Assembly: GCA_947501355.1 (NCBI GenBank)
Contig: CANMVA010000001.1
Coordinates: 752,001-816,000 of the forward strand
Direction: 5' to 3'
Length of the DNA: 64,000 nucleotides
Source of the DNA: an uncultured Paracoccaceae bacterium
GTDB lineage: Bacteria > Pseudomonadota > Alphaproteobacteria > Rhodobacterales > Rhodobacteraceae
The notes beneath the pieces were generated by a model. It was not told where the DNA came from. It was given only the letters and a program-made list of their open reading frames with translations, and did not search any database. Position numbers and translations under genes: made by a program. This document shows, in pieces, positions 16,771 to 26,215 of the stretch; the first letter of the stretch is position 1; each line of letters begins with the position of its first letter.

Positions 16771-18219
16771 ATGAGACGACTGAGAAATGTGAAAATCGTG
16801 GCCACGCTGGGACCGGCCTCCGACGATTATGAAATGATCCGCAAGCTGCATGAGGCCGGTGCCGATGTGTTTCGCCTGAATATGAGCCATGGCGATCATT
16901 CCGAGATCAAGCTCCGTCACGAGATCATCCGCAAGGTCGAAAAAGACCTGGGCAGTCCGATTGCCATCCTGGCCGATCTGCAAGGCCCCAAGCTGCGTGT
17001 CGGCACCTTTGCCAATGGCGAGGAAGAGCTGATTGAAGGCGCGGCTTTTCGGATGGACCTAGACGAAGCCGAAGGCGACGCAACCCGTGTGCGCCTGCCG
17101 CATCCCGAGATTTTCGCAGCCCTTGAGGTGGGTGCGCATCTGCTGGTCAATGACGGTAAAATTCGTCTGGAGGTTACCGCCTGTGGCGATGATTTCGCCG
17201 ATTGCGTGGTTATCGCGGGCGGCACGATCTCGAACCGGAAGGGCGTGAATGTGCCGGATGTGGTGTTGCCGCTGGCGGCCCTGTCGGACAAGGACCGCGC
17301 CGATCTGGATTTTGTCTGCCAGTTGGGCGTTGACTGGCTGGCGCTGTCTTTCGTGCAGCGGGCCGAGGATGTGAATGAAGCGCGTGAGCTGGCGCAGGGG
17401 CGCGCGGCGATCCTGTCGAAGATCGAAAAGCCTGCCGCGGTGAAAGCGTTTAACGAGATCCTTGAGGTCTCTGACGGGATCATGGTCGCGCGCGGTGATC
17501 TTGGTGTTGAGCTGCCCGTGCAGAACGTGCCGCCGATCCAGAAACAGCTGATCCGCAAATGTCGTGCTGCGGCCAAGCCGGTGATTGTCGCGACGCAGAT
17601 GCTGGAAAGCATGATCGAAAGCCCGATGCCGACGCGGGCCGAGGTCTCGGACGTGGCGACGGCGATTTATGAAGGCACCGATGCAATCATGCTCTCGGCG
17701 GAGTCCGCGGCGGGCAGCTATCCGATTGAAGCCGTGACCACGATGAACAATGTGGCCGTCGAGGTTGAGGACGATCCAACCTATCAGGAGATCATCGAGG
17801 CGTCGCGCACCGCAAACCGCACCACGGTTGCAGACGGGATCGTCGCCGCGGCCCGCGAAATTGCCGAGACAACGGACGTCAAAGCGATCTGCTGTTTCAC
17901 GCAATCGGGCACGACGGCGCTGCTGACTGCGCGCGAGCGGCCGCGCGTTCCGATCATCGCTCTGACGCCGCTGGTGGGCACGGCGCGCAGGCTCTGTCTG
18001 AGCTGGGGGACCAATGTGTTTCTGACCGGCGGCGATGTCGAGCGGTTCAAGATGGCCGTCGTGGGTGCGGCCCGCGCGGCTCGCATGATGGGTCTGGCCG
18101 AAGAGACCGATCAGATCGTGGTCACCGCCGGTGTGCCGTTCAACGTGACCGGTTCGACCAATATCCTCAGGGTTGCGCCCTGTGAAGAAAGGTTGATTTT
18201 CCGCACTGATCCTGAATGA
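16771..18219 (+). CDS. pyk: Pyruvate kinase
   Basis: Last step of glycolysis: phosphoenolpyruvate + ADP to pyruvate + ATP. 482 residues. Signatures are MRRLRNVKIVATLGPAS, FRLNMSHG, the active-site region ILSKIEKPAAV with the catalytic lysine, MVARGDLGVELP (metal and phosphate site) and the nucleotide loop VIVATQMLESM. A complete C-terminal allosteric domain starts near residue 350. Followed by a small membrane protein and then the rpmI promoter. Confidence 0.97.
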   Translation: MRRLRNVKIVATLGPASDDYEMIRKLHEAGADVFRLNMSHGDHSEIKLRHEIIRKVEKDLGSPIAILADLQGPKLRVGTFANGEEELIEGAAFRMDLDEAEGDATRVRLPHPEIFAALEVGAHLLVNDGKIRLEVTACGDDFADCVVIAGGTISNRKGVNVPDVVLPLAALSDKDRADLDFVCQLGVDWLALSFVQRAEDVNEARELAQGRAAILSKIEKPAAVKAFNEILEVSDGIMVARGDLGVELPVQNVPPIQKQLIRKCRAAAKPVIVATQMLESMIESPMPTRAEVSDVATAIYEGTDAIMLSAESAAGSYPIEAVTTMNNVAVEVEDDPTYQEIIEASRTANRTTVADGIVAAAREIAETTDVKAICCFTQSGTTALLTARERPRVPIIALTPLVGTARRLCLSWGTNVFLTGGDVERFKMAVVGAARAARMMGLAEETDQIVVTAGVPFNVTGSTNILRVAPCEERLIFRTDPE

Positions 18220-18252
18220 TGGAGCCATTCTTCACCGCGTGATGTGGTTTAA

Positions 18253-18477
18253 ATGGATAATGATCTTCTTTTGGTAATCGGTCTGGTTCTGGGCGGATTT
18301 TCGATCCCTTCGATTGTTTCGGCGCTGTCAGACGGACGCGCGCCCCGTGTGGCGACAATTGTGGTGGTCCTGTCGGGGATCATGGTGGTCTATGCGATCT
18401 CCAACAAGCCGGGCGGGTATGAGATCAACGACATCCCGCAGATCTTTGTGGACGTCGTTGCCCGCTATATTCTTTAG
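18253..18477 (+). CDS. Small hypothetical membrane protein downstream of pyk
   Basis: 74 residues with two hydrophobic helices (about 4-22 and 33-51) joined by a short charged loop, and a polar C-terminus. Not recognised as a named family. No good Shine-Dalgarno sequence precedes the ATG; it starts 33 bases after pyk, so it could be translated from the pyk transcript. It ends just before the rpmI promoter. Confidence 0.65.
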   Translation: MDNDLLLVIGLVLGGFSIPSIVSALSDGRAPRVATIVVVLSGIMVVYAISNKPGGYEINDIPQIFVDVVARYIL

Positions 18478-18487
18478 CTTTTAGCCC

Positions 18488-18516
18488 TTGCCATAGGCCC
18501 GCGCCCTTCGTATACG
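18488..18516 (+). promoter_or_regulatory. Predicted sigma-70-type promoter of rpmI-rplT
   Basis: TTGCCA (18488-18493) and TATACG (18511-18516) with an ideal 17-base spacer. The expected start near 18523 would give a leader of about 70 bases before rpmI. Confidence 0.7.
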
Positions 18517-18594
18517 GCGCGCCTGAGTTCGTGCGTCCGGCCCAAGTGGCATGCCGAGTCGCGCGTGTAGCGAACCTGAACGTAGGAGACGGAA

Positions 18595-18795
18595 ATGCCC
18601 AAGATGAAGACGAAGTCGAGCGCCAAGAAGCGCTTCAAAGTGACGGCGACCGGTAAGGTCCTGGCTGGTCAGGCTGGCAAACGCCACGGCATGATCAAGC
18701 GCACCCGCAAATTCATCCGCGACGCCCGTGGCACGACCACGCTGTCCGCTCCCGATGCCAAAATCGTCAAGGGCTTCATGCCCTATGACCGCTAA
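18595..18795 (+). CDS. rpmI: 50S ribosomal protein L35
   Basis: 66-residue basic protein with the diagnostic start [15 protein letters not shown] and the central [11 protein letters not shown] stretch. GGAGACGG precedes the ATG. It lies 17 bases before rplT, as in most bacteria. infC, which often precedes rpmI, is not upstream here. Confidence 0.98.
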   Translation: MPKMKTKSSAKKRFKVTATGKVLAGQAGKRHGMIKRTRKFIRDARGTTTLSAPDAKIVKGFMPYDR

Positions 18796-18812
18796 GTCGA
18801 AGGAGATTTGAG

Positions 18813-19175
18813 ATGCGCGTTAAAGGTGGCACCACAACCCATGCCCGTCACAAGAAAGTAACGGATGCCGCGAAAGGCTATTACGGCCGTCGCAAGAACA
18901 CCTTCAAGGTGGCCCGTCAGGCCGTCGACAAGGCAAACCAATACGCAACCCGTGACCGCAAGAACCGCAAGCGCAACTTCCGCGCTTTGTGGATCCAGCG
19001 GATCAACGCGGCTGTGCGCAGCCATGACGAGGCGCTGACCTATTCGCGTTTCATCAACGGTCTGACGCTGGCCGGGATCGAAGTGGACCGCAAGGTTCTG
19101 GCCGATCTGGCCGTGAACGAGCCCGATGCGTTCGGCGCGATTGTTGAAAAAGCACAGGCGGCGCTGGCTGCCTGA
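18813..19175 (+). CDS. rplT: 50S ribosomal protein L20
   Basis: 120-residue rRNA-binding protein needed for early 50S assembly. The arginine/lysine-rich N-terminal helix ([20 protein letters not shown]) and the globular core with [20 protein letters not shown] are typical. In many bacteria L20 represses its own operon by binding the leader mRNA; the 70-base leader before rpmI is the place to look here. The gene is followed by a good terminator. Confidence 0.98.
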   Translation: MRVKGGTTTHARHKKVTDAAKGYYGRRKNTFKVARQAVDKANQYATRDRKNRKRNFRALWIQRINAAVRSHDEALTYSRFINGLTLAGIEVDRKVLADLAVNEPDAFGAIVEKAQAALAA

Positions 19176-19205
19176 TCCTTCTGGGTCGGTTCTGAGAGAT
19201 TGAAG

Positions 19206-19233
19206 CGCCGCTCCTGATTGGGGCGGCGTTTTT
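19206..19233 (+). terminator. Intrinsic terminator after rplT
   Basis: Nine-bp stem (CGCCGCTCC / GGGGCGGCG, one G-U pair) with a 5-base loop and a TTTTT run. It separates the ribosomal protein pair from pheS. Confidence 0.88.
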
Positions 19234-19274
19234 CGTTTTCAGGTTTTGCGCTTTGCCTTCGGCAAATCGCTACG

Positions 19275-19323
19275 CCGGGGGCTTTGCCCCCGGACCCCCA
19301 AGAGTATTTATGCACAAAAGAAG
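19275..19323 (+). repeat. Dispersed repeat copy with GC hairpin
   Basis: A hairpin of CCGGGGGC / GCCCCCGG (19275-19293) is followed after ACCCCCAA by GAGTATTTATGCACAAAAGA AG (19302-19323), a copy of the 22-bp family found at several gene ends in this window. It lies in the rplT-pheS gap. Confidence 0.7.
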
Positions 19324-19390
19324 ACAGAGGCTTAGGCTTGCGTTGTGGGGGCGTGCTTAGTAGCAGGTTTGCAACGAATTGGAGGGTCCG

Positions 19391-20464
19391 ATGGACGATC
19401 TCAGAGACAAGTATATTTCCGCGATTTCTTCGGCGTCCGACGAGGCCGTCCTTGAGGACTTGCGGGTGCAGGCCGTGGGCAAGAAAGGCGAGGTCAGCCT
19501 GAAGATGCGCGAATTGGGCAAGATGACGCCTGAGGAGCGACAGGTCGCGGGCCCGGCGCTGAATGCGCTGAAGGATGAGATCAATTCGGCTTTGGCCGCC
19601 AAGAAGGTGGCGCTGGCGGATGCTGCGTTGAACGAGCGTTTGAAGACCGAATGGCTGGATGTCTCCTTGCCTGCGCGCGAGCGTCGGGTGGGGACGATAC
19701 ACCCGGTGTCTCAGGTCTCTGAGGAAGTGACGGCGATTTTTGCGGATATGGGATTTGCCGTGGCTGAGGGCCCGCAGATCGAAAGCGATTGGTACAATTT
19801 CGATGCGTTGAATATTCCCGGCCATCACCCCGCGCGGGCCGAGATGGACACGTTCTATACGCATCGCAAGGACGGCGATAATCGCCCGCCGCATGTGTTG
19901 CGCACACACACGTCTCCTGTGCAGATCCGGTCGATGGAGGCGCAGGGCGCGCCCATCCGTGTGATCTGTCCGGGCCGTGTGTACCGCGCCGATTACGACC
20001 AGACCCATACGCCTATGTTCCATCAGGTCGAGGGGCTGGCGATTGATACCGATATCTCCATGGCCAACCTGAAATGGGTGCTGGAGGAGTTCTGCCGCGC
20101 CTTTTTTGAGGTGGACGGGGTTGAGTTGCGCTTCCGCGCCTCGCATTTCCCGTTCACGGAACCCTCGGCCGAGGTCGATATCCGCTGCAGCTGGGAAGGC
20201 GGTACGCTGAAGCTGGGCGAGGGGGACGACTGGCTGGAGATTCTAGGCAGCGGGATGGTGCATCCCAAAGTGCTGGAGGCCGGTGGCATTGATCCGGCCA
20301 AATATCAGGGTTTTGCCTTTGGCATGGGGATCGACCGGATTGCGATGCTGAAATACGGCATCCCCGATCTGCGCGCGTTCTTTGACAGTGACCTGCGCTG
20401 GCTGCGGCATTACGGGTTCCCCGCGCTGGATCAGCCGAGTTTGCAGGGCGGGTTGTCGCGCTAA
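19391..20464 (+). CDS. pheS: Phenylalanine--tRNA ligase alpha subunit
   Basis: Catalytic subunit of the alpha2beta2 synthetase, 357 residues. N-terminal coiled coil (about 1-90), then class II motifs: motif 1 around [19 protein letters not shown], motif 2 in VIRPGRVYR-like [13 protein letters not shown] and HQVEGL, and motif 3 in [18 protein letters not shown]. The start at 19391 follows GGAGG; the upstream in-frame ATG at 19379 lies before it and is unlikely. The next small gene starts on the base directly after the stop. Confidence 0.97.
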   Translation: MDDLRDKYISAISSASDEAVLEDLRVQAVGKKGEVSLKMRELGKMTPEERQVAGPALNALKDEINSALAAKKVALADAALNERLKTEWLDVSLPARERRVGTIHPVSQVSEEVTAIFADMGFAVAEGPQIESDWYNFDALNIPGHHPARAEMDTFYTHRKDGDNRPPHVLRTHTSPVQIRSMEAQGAPIRVICPGRVYRADYDQTHTPMFHQVEGLAIDTDISMANLKWVLEEFCRAFFEVDGVELRFRASHFPFTEPSAEVDIRCSWEGGTLKLGEGDDWLEILGSGMVHPKVLEAGGIDPAKYQGFAFGMGIDRIAMLKYGIPDLRAFFDSDLRWLRHYGFPALDQPSLQGGLSR

Positions 20465-20674
20465 ATGCGCCTCCGCCACGCCGTCATTGCTCTGCTCACG
20501 GTGGTCGTCATCGCCCACATCTTCCTGTGGCTCTCTGACCGGATGCCGTTTGAGACGAAATGGCGGCTGACTGTGATCAATGCGCTGGGATGGGCGGCGG
20601 TTTTGATCCCGGCTTACGGGGTCGGGAAATGGCTGGATCACCGGTTTCCGGACCGGGATAAGACCAAGGACTGA
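20465..20674 (+). CDS. Small membrane protein between pheS and pheT
   Basis: 69 residues: two hydrophobic segments (about 5-23 and 37-55) joined by a loop, ending in a basic/acidic tail (DHRFPDRDKTKD). Not recognised. The ATG directly follows the pheS stop (TAAATG), so translation is probably coupled to pheS, and pheT follows after 72 bases. Its placement inside the pheST operon is unusual for the standard synthetase pair; the function is unknown. Confidence 0.7.
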   Translation: MRLRHAVIALLTVVVIAHIFLWLSDRMPFETKWRLTVINALGWAAVLIPAYGVGKWLDHRFPDRDKTKD

Positions 20675-20746
20675 CGCGGCCTTTCCACGGCCATGGCTTT
20701 GGGGTATCCCCTGCGCCAACACGACTTTCGGGTAAGGCAAACGATT

Positions 20747-23143
20747 ATGAAATTCACGCTGAGCTGGCTCAAGGATCATCTGGAGACCGACGCGTCTTTG
20801 GACGATATCCTCTATGCGCTGACCGATCTTGGTCTTGAGGTTGAAGGGGTGGAAAACCCGCTGGACCGGCTGGCTGATTTTACGATCGGCAAGGTGGTGC
20901 GTGCCGAAAAGCACCCCGATGCGGATAAGCTGAAGGTCTGTCAGGTGGCCACGGACGCGGGCGAGACCCAGATCATTTGCGGTGCGCCGAATGCACGCGA
21001 AGGCATCACAGTCGTGATTGCAAAACCGGGTGTCTATGTGCCGGGTATCGACACGACCATCGGCGTCGGCAAAATCCGTGGCATCGAAAGCTACGGGATG
21101 ATGTGCTCGGAGCGCGAGATGGAGCTGTCGGAGGAGCATGATGGCATCATTGAGCTGCCCTCCGGCGAGGTCGGCCAGCGCTTTGTCGATTGGCTGGCCG
21201 AGAACGATCCGGCCAAGGTCGATCCGGTGATCGAGATTGCGATCACCCCGAACCGCCCAGATGCGTTGGGTGTGCGCGGGATTGCGCGTGATCTGGCCGC
21301 AAGGGGCTTGGGCACGATGAAGGCGCGGGACACGGACCCTGTGCCGGGCAGCTTCCCCTGTCCGATCAAGGTCACGATTGACGCCGATACGCTGGATCAG
21401 GCGCCGGTGTTTTATGGTCGCGTGATCAAAGGCGTCAAGAACGGGCCAAGCCCAGCGTGGTTGCAGAATGTGCTGAAAGCCATCGGGTTGCGGCCGATTT
21501 CGACCCTTGTCGATATCACCAACTTCTTCACCTACGACCGCAATCGCCCCTTACATGTGTTTGATGCGGACAAGGTGCAGGGCGATCTGCGGGTGCATCG
21601 CGCCAAAGGGGGGGAGACCTTCCTGGGCCTCGATGAAAAGGACTATACGCTTGAGGCGGATATGACGGCGATTTCGGACGAGAACGGCGTCGAAAGCCTT
21701 GCAGGCATCATGGGCGGGCTGGAGACGGGCTGCACCGACGAGACCACGAATGTGTTTCTTGAGGCCGCGTTCTTCGATCCGATCCGCACGGCCTATACGG
21801 GGCGCGCGCTCAAGATCAACTCGGATGCGCGCTATCGGTTCGAGCGGGGGATTGATCCGGCCTGGACACCTGTTGGCATCGAACATGCGACGCGGATGAT
21901 CCTTGATCTGTGCGGAGGGGAAGCCTCTGAGGTCGTTGTCGCGGGCGAGATCCCCGATCATTCGCGCGCCTACAAGCTGGACACGGCTCGCGTCGAAAGC
22001 CTGGTGGGCATGAGCCTGCCTGCGGACGAACAGCGCGCCTCGCTTGAGGCTTTGGGCTTCGTGATGGATGGAGACATGGCACAGGTGCCGTCCTGGCGGC
22101 CTGACGTGCAGGGGGAGGCTGATCTGGTCGAAGAGGTCGCGCGGATCGCGTCGCTCACCAAGCTGGAAGGCAAGCCGTTGAAGCGCACCCAACCCGGTGT
22201 GCCGAAGCCGATCCTGACGCCGATGCAACGGCGCGAGCAGGCAGCACGGCGCACGGCGGCGGCGTTGGGCTATAATGAATGCGTGACCTATTCGTTCATC
22301 GATAAGGCCTCGGCCAGCCTGTTCGGCGGTGGCGATGATGCGACGATGCTGGAGAACCCGATCTCGTCCGAGATGAGCCATATGCGGCCCGCGCTGCTGC
22401 CCGGTCTGTTGCAGGCGGCTGCCCGCAATCAGGCGCGCGGGTTCAGCAATCTGGCGCTCTTTGAAGTGGGTGCGGCTTTCCACGGGGGCGAGCCCGGAGA
22501 GCAGCACTTGCAGGTCAGCGGTCTGATTGTGGGGCAGACGGGTCACAAGGATGTGCATGGGTCGCAGCGCCCTGTCGATGTGTTCGACGTGAAGGCCGAT
22601 GCCGAGGCGGTGCTGGCCGCGATCGGCGCGCCGGCCAAGGTGCAAATCCTGCGTGGTGCGCGGGAATGGTGGCATCCGGGGCGGCACGGAATGATCTGCC
22701 TTGGGCCTAAGAAGGTTCTGGGCACCTTCGGTGAATTGCACCCGAAAGTGTTGCAGGAAATGGACGTCAAAGGCCCGGCGATGGCCTTCACGATCTGGCC
22801 TGCCGAAGTGCCGATGCCCAAGAAGCGCGCGACCTCGCGCGGCGCGCTGGCGATGACCGATCTGCAAGCGGTGGAGCGTGACTTCGCCTTTGTCGTGGAT
22901 GCAGACACCGAGGCGCTGACGCTGGTGAATGCCGCGGCAGGCGCTGACAAAGCTCTGGTCGACGAGGTCCGCGTGTTTGATGAATTCATCGGTGGATCGC
23001 TGGGCGAGGGTAAGAAATCCCTCGCCATCACCGTGCGCTTGCAGCCTACGGAAGCGACGCTCAAGGACGCGGATATCGAGGCTGTCAGCGCCAGGATCGT
23101 TGAGAAAGTGACAAAGGCCACGGGCGGGACGTTGCGCGGATAG
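20747..23143 (+). CDS. pheT: Phenylalanine--tRNA ligase beta subunit
   Basis: 798 residues, normal length. From MKFTLSWLKDHL the domains are: the EMAP-like tRNA-binding fold (about 39-150, with HPDADKLKVCQVATDAGE), the B3/B4 editing domain (about 205-385), B5 (about 400-475, ERASLEALGF-type), the catalytic-like core, and the anticodon-binding FDX-ACB domain at the C-terminus (from about 705: LQAVERDFAFVVD and KSLAITVRLQP). The start at 20747 gives the usual N-terminus; the longer frame adds an atypical extension. Confidence 0.97.
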   Translation: MKFTLSWLKDHLETDASLDDILYALTDLGLEVEGVENPLDRLADFTIGKVVRAEKHPDADKLKVCQVATDAGETQIICGAPNAREGITVVIAKPGVYVPGIDTTIGVGKIRGIESYGMMCSEREMELSEEHDGIIELPSGEVGQRFVDWLAENDPAKVDPVIEIAITPNRPDALGVRGIARDLAARGLGTMKARDTDPVPGSFPCPIKVTIDADTLDQAPVFYGRVIKGVKNGPSPAWLQNVLKAIGLRPISTLVDITNFFTYDRNRPLHVFDADKVQGDLRVHRAKGGETFLGLDEKDYTLEADMTAISDENGVESLAGIMGGLETGCTDETTNVFLEAAFFDPIRTAYTGRALKINSDARYRFERGIDPAWTPVGIEHATRMILDLCGGEASEVVVAGEIPDHSRAYKLDTARVESLVGMSLPADEQRASLEALGFVMDGDMAQVPSWRPDVQGEADLVEEVARIASLTKLEGKPLKRTQPGVPKPILTPMQRREQAARRTAAALGYNECVTYSFIDKASASLFGGGDDATMLENPISSEMSHMRPALLPGLLQAAARNQARGFSNLALFEVGAAFHGGEPGEQHLQVSGLIVGQTGHKDVHGSQRPVDVFDVKADAEAVLAAIGAPAKVQILRGAREWWHPGRHGMICLGPKKVLGTFGELHPKVLQEMDVKGPAMAFTIWPAEVPMPKKRATSRGALAMTDLQAVERDFAFVVDADTEALTLVNAAAGADKALVDEVRVFDEFIGGSLGEGKKSLAITVRLQPTEATLKDADIEAVSARIVEKVTKATGGTLRG

Positions 23144-23153
23144 GGTCGAAATC

Positions 23154-23178
23154 GGGCTCATCCGCGCTATATGAGCCC
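23154..23178. terminator. Hairpin between pheT and ytoQ
   Basis: Perfect 8-bp inverted repeat GGGCTCAT / ATGAGCCC with a 9-base loop, 11 bases after pheT. No T run follows, so it may be an mRNA processing or stabilising structure rather than a terminator. Confidence 0.4.
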
Positions 23179-23201
23179 CAAGGCAATAGGAGACCCGATG
23201 C

Positions 23202-23672
23202 ATGACCCTCAACGTATACCTGTCCGGCGAAATTCACACTGACTGGCGCGAGCAGATCACCGAAGGCTCGAAAGGGTTGGATGTGGCGTTCAACAGCCCT
23301 GTCACCGATCATGACGCGTCTGATGATTGCGGTGTGGCGATCCTTGGCGCGGAACCGAACAAGTTCTGGCATGACAACAAAGGCGCCAATATCAACGCGA
23401 TCCGCACCCGCAAAGGGATCGAGGATGCGGATATCGTCGTCGTGCGTTTCGGCGAGAAGTATAAGCAGTGGAATGCGGCGTTTGATGCCGGCTACGCGGC
23501 GGCCTTGGGCAAATCCCTGATCGTGCTGCACGGGCCCGAGCATCAGCATCCGCTGAAAGAAGTGGATGCCGCGGCTCTGGCTGTCTGCGAAGAGCCGCGG
23601 CAGGTCGTTGAAATTCTCAACTATGTGCTGACGGGTAAGCTGCCCGAAGCGGCTATCCGCGCGGCGGAATAG
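23202..23672 (+). CDS. ytoQ: YtoQ family protein
   Basis: 156 residues with the YtoQ pattern NVYLSGEIHTDWREQI at the start, GAEPNKFWHDNKGANINAIR, and VVVRFGEKYKQWNAAFDAGYA. The fold resembles nucleoside 2-deoxyribosyltransferases, which suggests a nucleotide-related substrate, but no function is proven. GGAGAC precedes the start. The last 20 bases overlap the end of the convergent glutathione transferase gene. Confidence 0.9.
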   Translation: MTLNVYLSGEIHTDWREQITEGSKGLDVAFNSPVTDHDASDDCGVAILGAEPNKFWHDNKGANINAIRTRKGIEDADIVVVRFGEKYKQWNAAFDAGYAAALGKSLIVLHGPEHQHPLKEVDAAALAVCEEPRQVVEILNYVLTGKLPEAAIRAAE

Positions 23673-24348
23673 TCAGGCCTTTCGCGACAGCGGGACGAGC
23701 CACGAACCGCTCCAAATAGGCGACGAGGTTGGGGTGATCGTCCCAACCTAGCGTCTCTTTCGCACCATAGAAATCCAACGCCCGCAGCCATGGGGCGATC
23801 GCAATATCGGCGATGGAATAGTCGTCGGTGAGCCAGTCACGCCCCTCCAGCTGTTGCTCCAGCACCGCCATCAGGCGCTTGGCCTCGTTGATATAACGCT
23901 CCCGCGGGCGGGGGTCTTCGATCTCGGCCCCGGCGAATTTGGTGAAGAAGCCAAGCTGACCAAACATCGGGCCAAGCCCGCCCATCTGGAACATCAGCCA
24001 TTGGATCGTCTTGGCCTTTTGCGCAGGGGTTGAACCGATCAACTGGCCGGATTTTTCGGCCAGATAGATCAGGATCGCGCCGCTTTCAAACAGGCCCAAG
24101 GGGCCATCGGGGCCGTTCGGGTCAATGATTGCGGGGATCTTGTTGTTGGGGTTCAGCGACAGGAATTCCGGGCTTTTCACATCCGCGTCCGACAGAGTCA
24201 CGGTGTGGGCCTCATAGGCCAGCCCCATCTCTTCAAGTGCTATGGAGACTTTCACGCCATTGGGCGTCGGAAAGGAATAAAGCTGGATCACGGACGGGTC
24301 CTTGGCGGGCCAGCGCTTGGTGATCTCGAATTGGGACAGATCGGACAT
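23653..24348 (-). CDS. Glutathione S-transferase (YghU/YfcG-like)
   Basis: 231 residues. An N-terminal thioredoxin-like domain carries SFPTPNGVKVSIALEEMGL, NNKIPAIIDP (cis-proline) and FESGAILIYLAEK (glutathione gamma-glutamyl binding). An all-alpha C-terminal domain follows from about residue 105 with YSIADIAIAPW. These features match disulfide-bond reductase type GSTs. The start at 24348 follows AAAGGAG-like sequence; the longer frame upstream lacks GST similarity. It overlaps ytoQ tail-to-tail by 20 bases. Confidence 0.92.
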   Translation of the reverse strand: MSDLSQFEITKRWPAKDPSVIQLYSFPTPNGVKVSIALEEMGLAYEAHTVTLSDADVKSPEFLSLNPNNKIPAIIDPNGPDGPLGLFESGAILIYLAEKSGQLIGSTPAQKAKTIQWLMFQMGGLGPMFGQLGFFTKFAGAEIEDPRPRERYINEAKRLMAVLEQQLEGRDWLTDDYSIADIAIAPWLRALDFYGAKETLGWDDHPNLVAYLERFVARPAVAKGLTIPPRG

Positions 24349-24494
24349 GGGAACTCCTTTGGAATAGTCCCAGTCTTCATACTCTGCTTTGGTGCGTAAA
24401 AAACCAATGGTTTCGTTAAGAAATGCAGCTATGACTGTGCGCAGGTGAGCAGGCCTAGACCTGCCCCTTTGTAAGACAGTGGAGATAGCCAAAA

Positions 24495-24917
24495 ATGTTA
24501 CAAGAATTCAAAGACTTCATCGCCAAGGGCAATGTCATGGACATGGCCGTTGGTATTATCATCGGCGCGGCCTTTACCGCGATTGTGTCCTCGCTTGTGG
24601 GCGATCTGATCAACCCGATCATCAGCCTCTTCATGGGCGGGATCGACTTTGCCGGTCAGTATGTGCTGCTGGGCGAGGGCGAATATGCGTCGATGGCCGA
24701 GGCTGAAGAGGCCGGAGCTGCGGTGTTCGCATGGGGCCGTTTCGTGATGGCGATCCTCAACTTCCTGATCATCGCCTTCGTGGTATTCCTGCTTGTCAAA
24801 GCCGTGAACCGCGCCAAGGAGGCTGCTGAGAAGGAAGAAGAGCCCGCCCCCGAAGAGCCCAAAGGCCCGACGCAGGAAGAACTGCTGATGGAGATCCGCG
24901 ACGCTCTGAAAAAGTAA
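24495..24917 (+). CDS. mscL: Large-conductance mechanosensitive channel
   Basis: 140-residue inner-membrane channel that releases solutes on hypo-osmotic shock. TM1 is [20 protein letters not shown] and TM2 is [20 protein letters not shown], with the [11 protein letters not shown]-terminal amphipathic helix and the charged C-terminal bundle ending [11 protein letters not shown]. The start is well placed with GGAGAT upstream. Followed by a terminator shared with ald. Confidence 0.97.
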   Translation: MLQEFKDFIAKGNVMDMAVGIIIGAAFTAIVSSLVGDLINPIISLFMGGIDFAGQYVLLGEGEYASMAEAEEAGAAVFAWGRFVMAILNFLIIAFVVFLLVKAVNRAKEAAEKEEEPAPEEPKGPTQEELLMEIRDALKK

Positions 24918-24935
24918 GCGCCGCGTCAGATCGTG

Positions 24936-24966
24936 AAAGGCCCGCCCTGATCCGGTGGGCCTTTTT
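24936..24966. terminator. Bidirectional terminator between mscL and ald
   Basis: Eleven-bp stem (AAAGGCCCGCC / GGTGGGCCTTT, one G-U) with a 7-base loop and a T run on the plus side that reaches the ald stop codon; the minus side also carries TTT. Confidence 0.85.
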
Positions 24967-26084
24967 CATGCCTTGAGCGCAAGCGCGGGCGACATCACGT
25001 CAATCCCAAGCGCCTTGCCGACCGCGTAGTAGGTCAAGTGGCCCGCATGGACATTCAGCCCGTTCAACAGGTGTGCGTCGTCCTCACAAGCCTGCCGCCA
25101 GCCTTTATCGGCCAGCGCCAGCATGAAAGGCATGGTTGCATTGCCCAGCCCGATGGTCGACGTGCGCGCAACCGCGCCGGGCATGTTGGCGACGCAGTAA
25201 TGCAGGATCCCGTCGACCTCGTAGATCGGGTCCTGATGTGTGGTTGCCCTGGAGGTCTCAAAGCACCCACCCTGGTCGATGGCCACATCGACAATGGCCG
25301 CACCCGGTTTCATATCCGACAGCTGTGCGCGGATGACCAGCTTAGGGGCCGCAGCACCGGGGATCAGAACCGCACCGATCACCATATCGGCCTCGGCCAC
25401 CAGTCCGGCGGTATTGCCCGCGCTGGCAAAGCTGGTCTTGAAGAGCCCGCCGAACGCGTCATCGAGATAGCGCATGCGAGGAAGCGAGCGGTCCAGAACG
25501 GTCACATCAGCGCCCATACCTGCCGCGACCCGCGCTGCATGGGTGCCGACAACACCGCCGCCAATCACCGCGACGCGCGCCGGGCCGACACCGGGGATAC
25601 CGCCCATCAGCACGCCCCGTCCGCCATTGGCTTTTTGCAGCGTCCACGCGCCGACCTGAGGGGCCAGTTTGCCCGCCACTTCGGACATCGGCGCCAGCAA
25701 GGGTAACCCGCCTGCCGCGTCGGTGACCGTTTCATAGGCGATGGCTGTGCAGCCGGACGCGATGAGGTCCTTTGTCTGTTCCGGGTCTGGAGCAAGATGC
25801 AGATAGGTGAACAGAATTTGCCCCTCGCGCAGCATCTTGCGTTCCACCGCTTGGGGTTCTTTCACCTTCACAATCATATCGGCGCTTGCAAAGATTTCGG
25901 CGGCGGTGGCGATGATCTGCGCACCAGCGGCGATATAATCCTCATCGGGGAATCCTGCGCCGGCACCGGCTTGCGTCTCGACGGAGACCGTATGGCCATG
26001 GGCCACCGCTTCCCGCGCTGCGTTGGGCGTCAGACCGACGCGAAATTCCTGTGGTTTGATCTCTTTCGGGCAACCGATATGCAT
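24966..26084 (-). CDS. ald: Alanine dehydrogenase
   Basis: Reversible NAD-dependent oxidative deamination of L-alanine to pyruvate and ammonium. 372 residues. Start [18 protein letters not shown] at 26084 with a strong AAGGAGG site. The substrate lysine lies in IVKVKEPQ, the catalytic histidine in FTYLHLA, and the NAD loop is [19 protein letters not shown]. The Lrp-type regulator is transcribed divergently from a 131-base shared region, the usual arrangement for an ald activator. Confidence 0.97.
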   Translation of the reverse strand: MHIGCPKEIKPQEFRVGLTPNAAREAVAHGHTVSVETQAGAGAGFPDEDYIAAGAQIIATAAEIFASADMIVKVKEPQAVERKMLREGQILFTYLHLAPDPEQTKDLIASGCTAIAYETVTDAAGGLPLLAPMSEVAGKLAPQVGAWTLQKANGGRGVLMGGIPGVGPARVAVIGGGVVGTHAARVAAGMGADVTVLDRSLPRMRYLDDAFGGLFKTSFASAGNTAGLVAEADMVIGAVLIPGAAAPKLVIRAQLSDMKPGAAIVDVAIDQGGCFETSRATTHQDPIYEVDGILHYCVANMPGAVARTSTIGLGNATMPFMLALADKGWRQACEDDAHLLNGLNVHAGHLTYYAVGKALGIDVMSPALALKA

Positions 26085-26215
26085 GGGTGGGGTCCTCCTT
26101 ATTGGAAACCATATCCGCCTGAGCAAGAAATGCGTCGCGATCTTCTGGTGTCTTGCAAAGTTTCGACGTAGATTTTCGCGTAAACTGTGCGTTTCTCAGA
26201 AGGATCTTCGACGAT

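Noticed and set aside
17059-18228. Minus-strand open frame of 389 codons opposite pyk
   Set aside because: No recognisable protein pattern and fully covered by pyruvate kinase.
21551-23212. Long minus-strand open frame (553 codons) opposite pheT
   Set aside because: Antisense frame in a GC-rich gene; the product is a Arg/His/Leu-rich string without any family pattern, while pheT is complete on the other strand.
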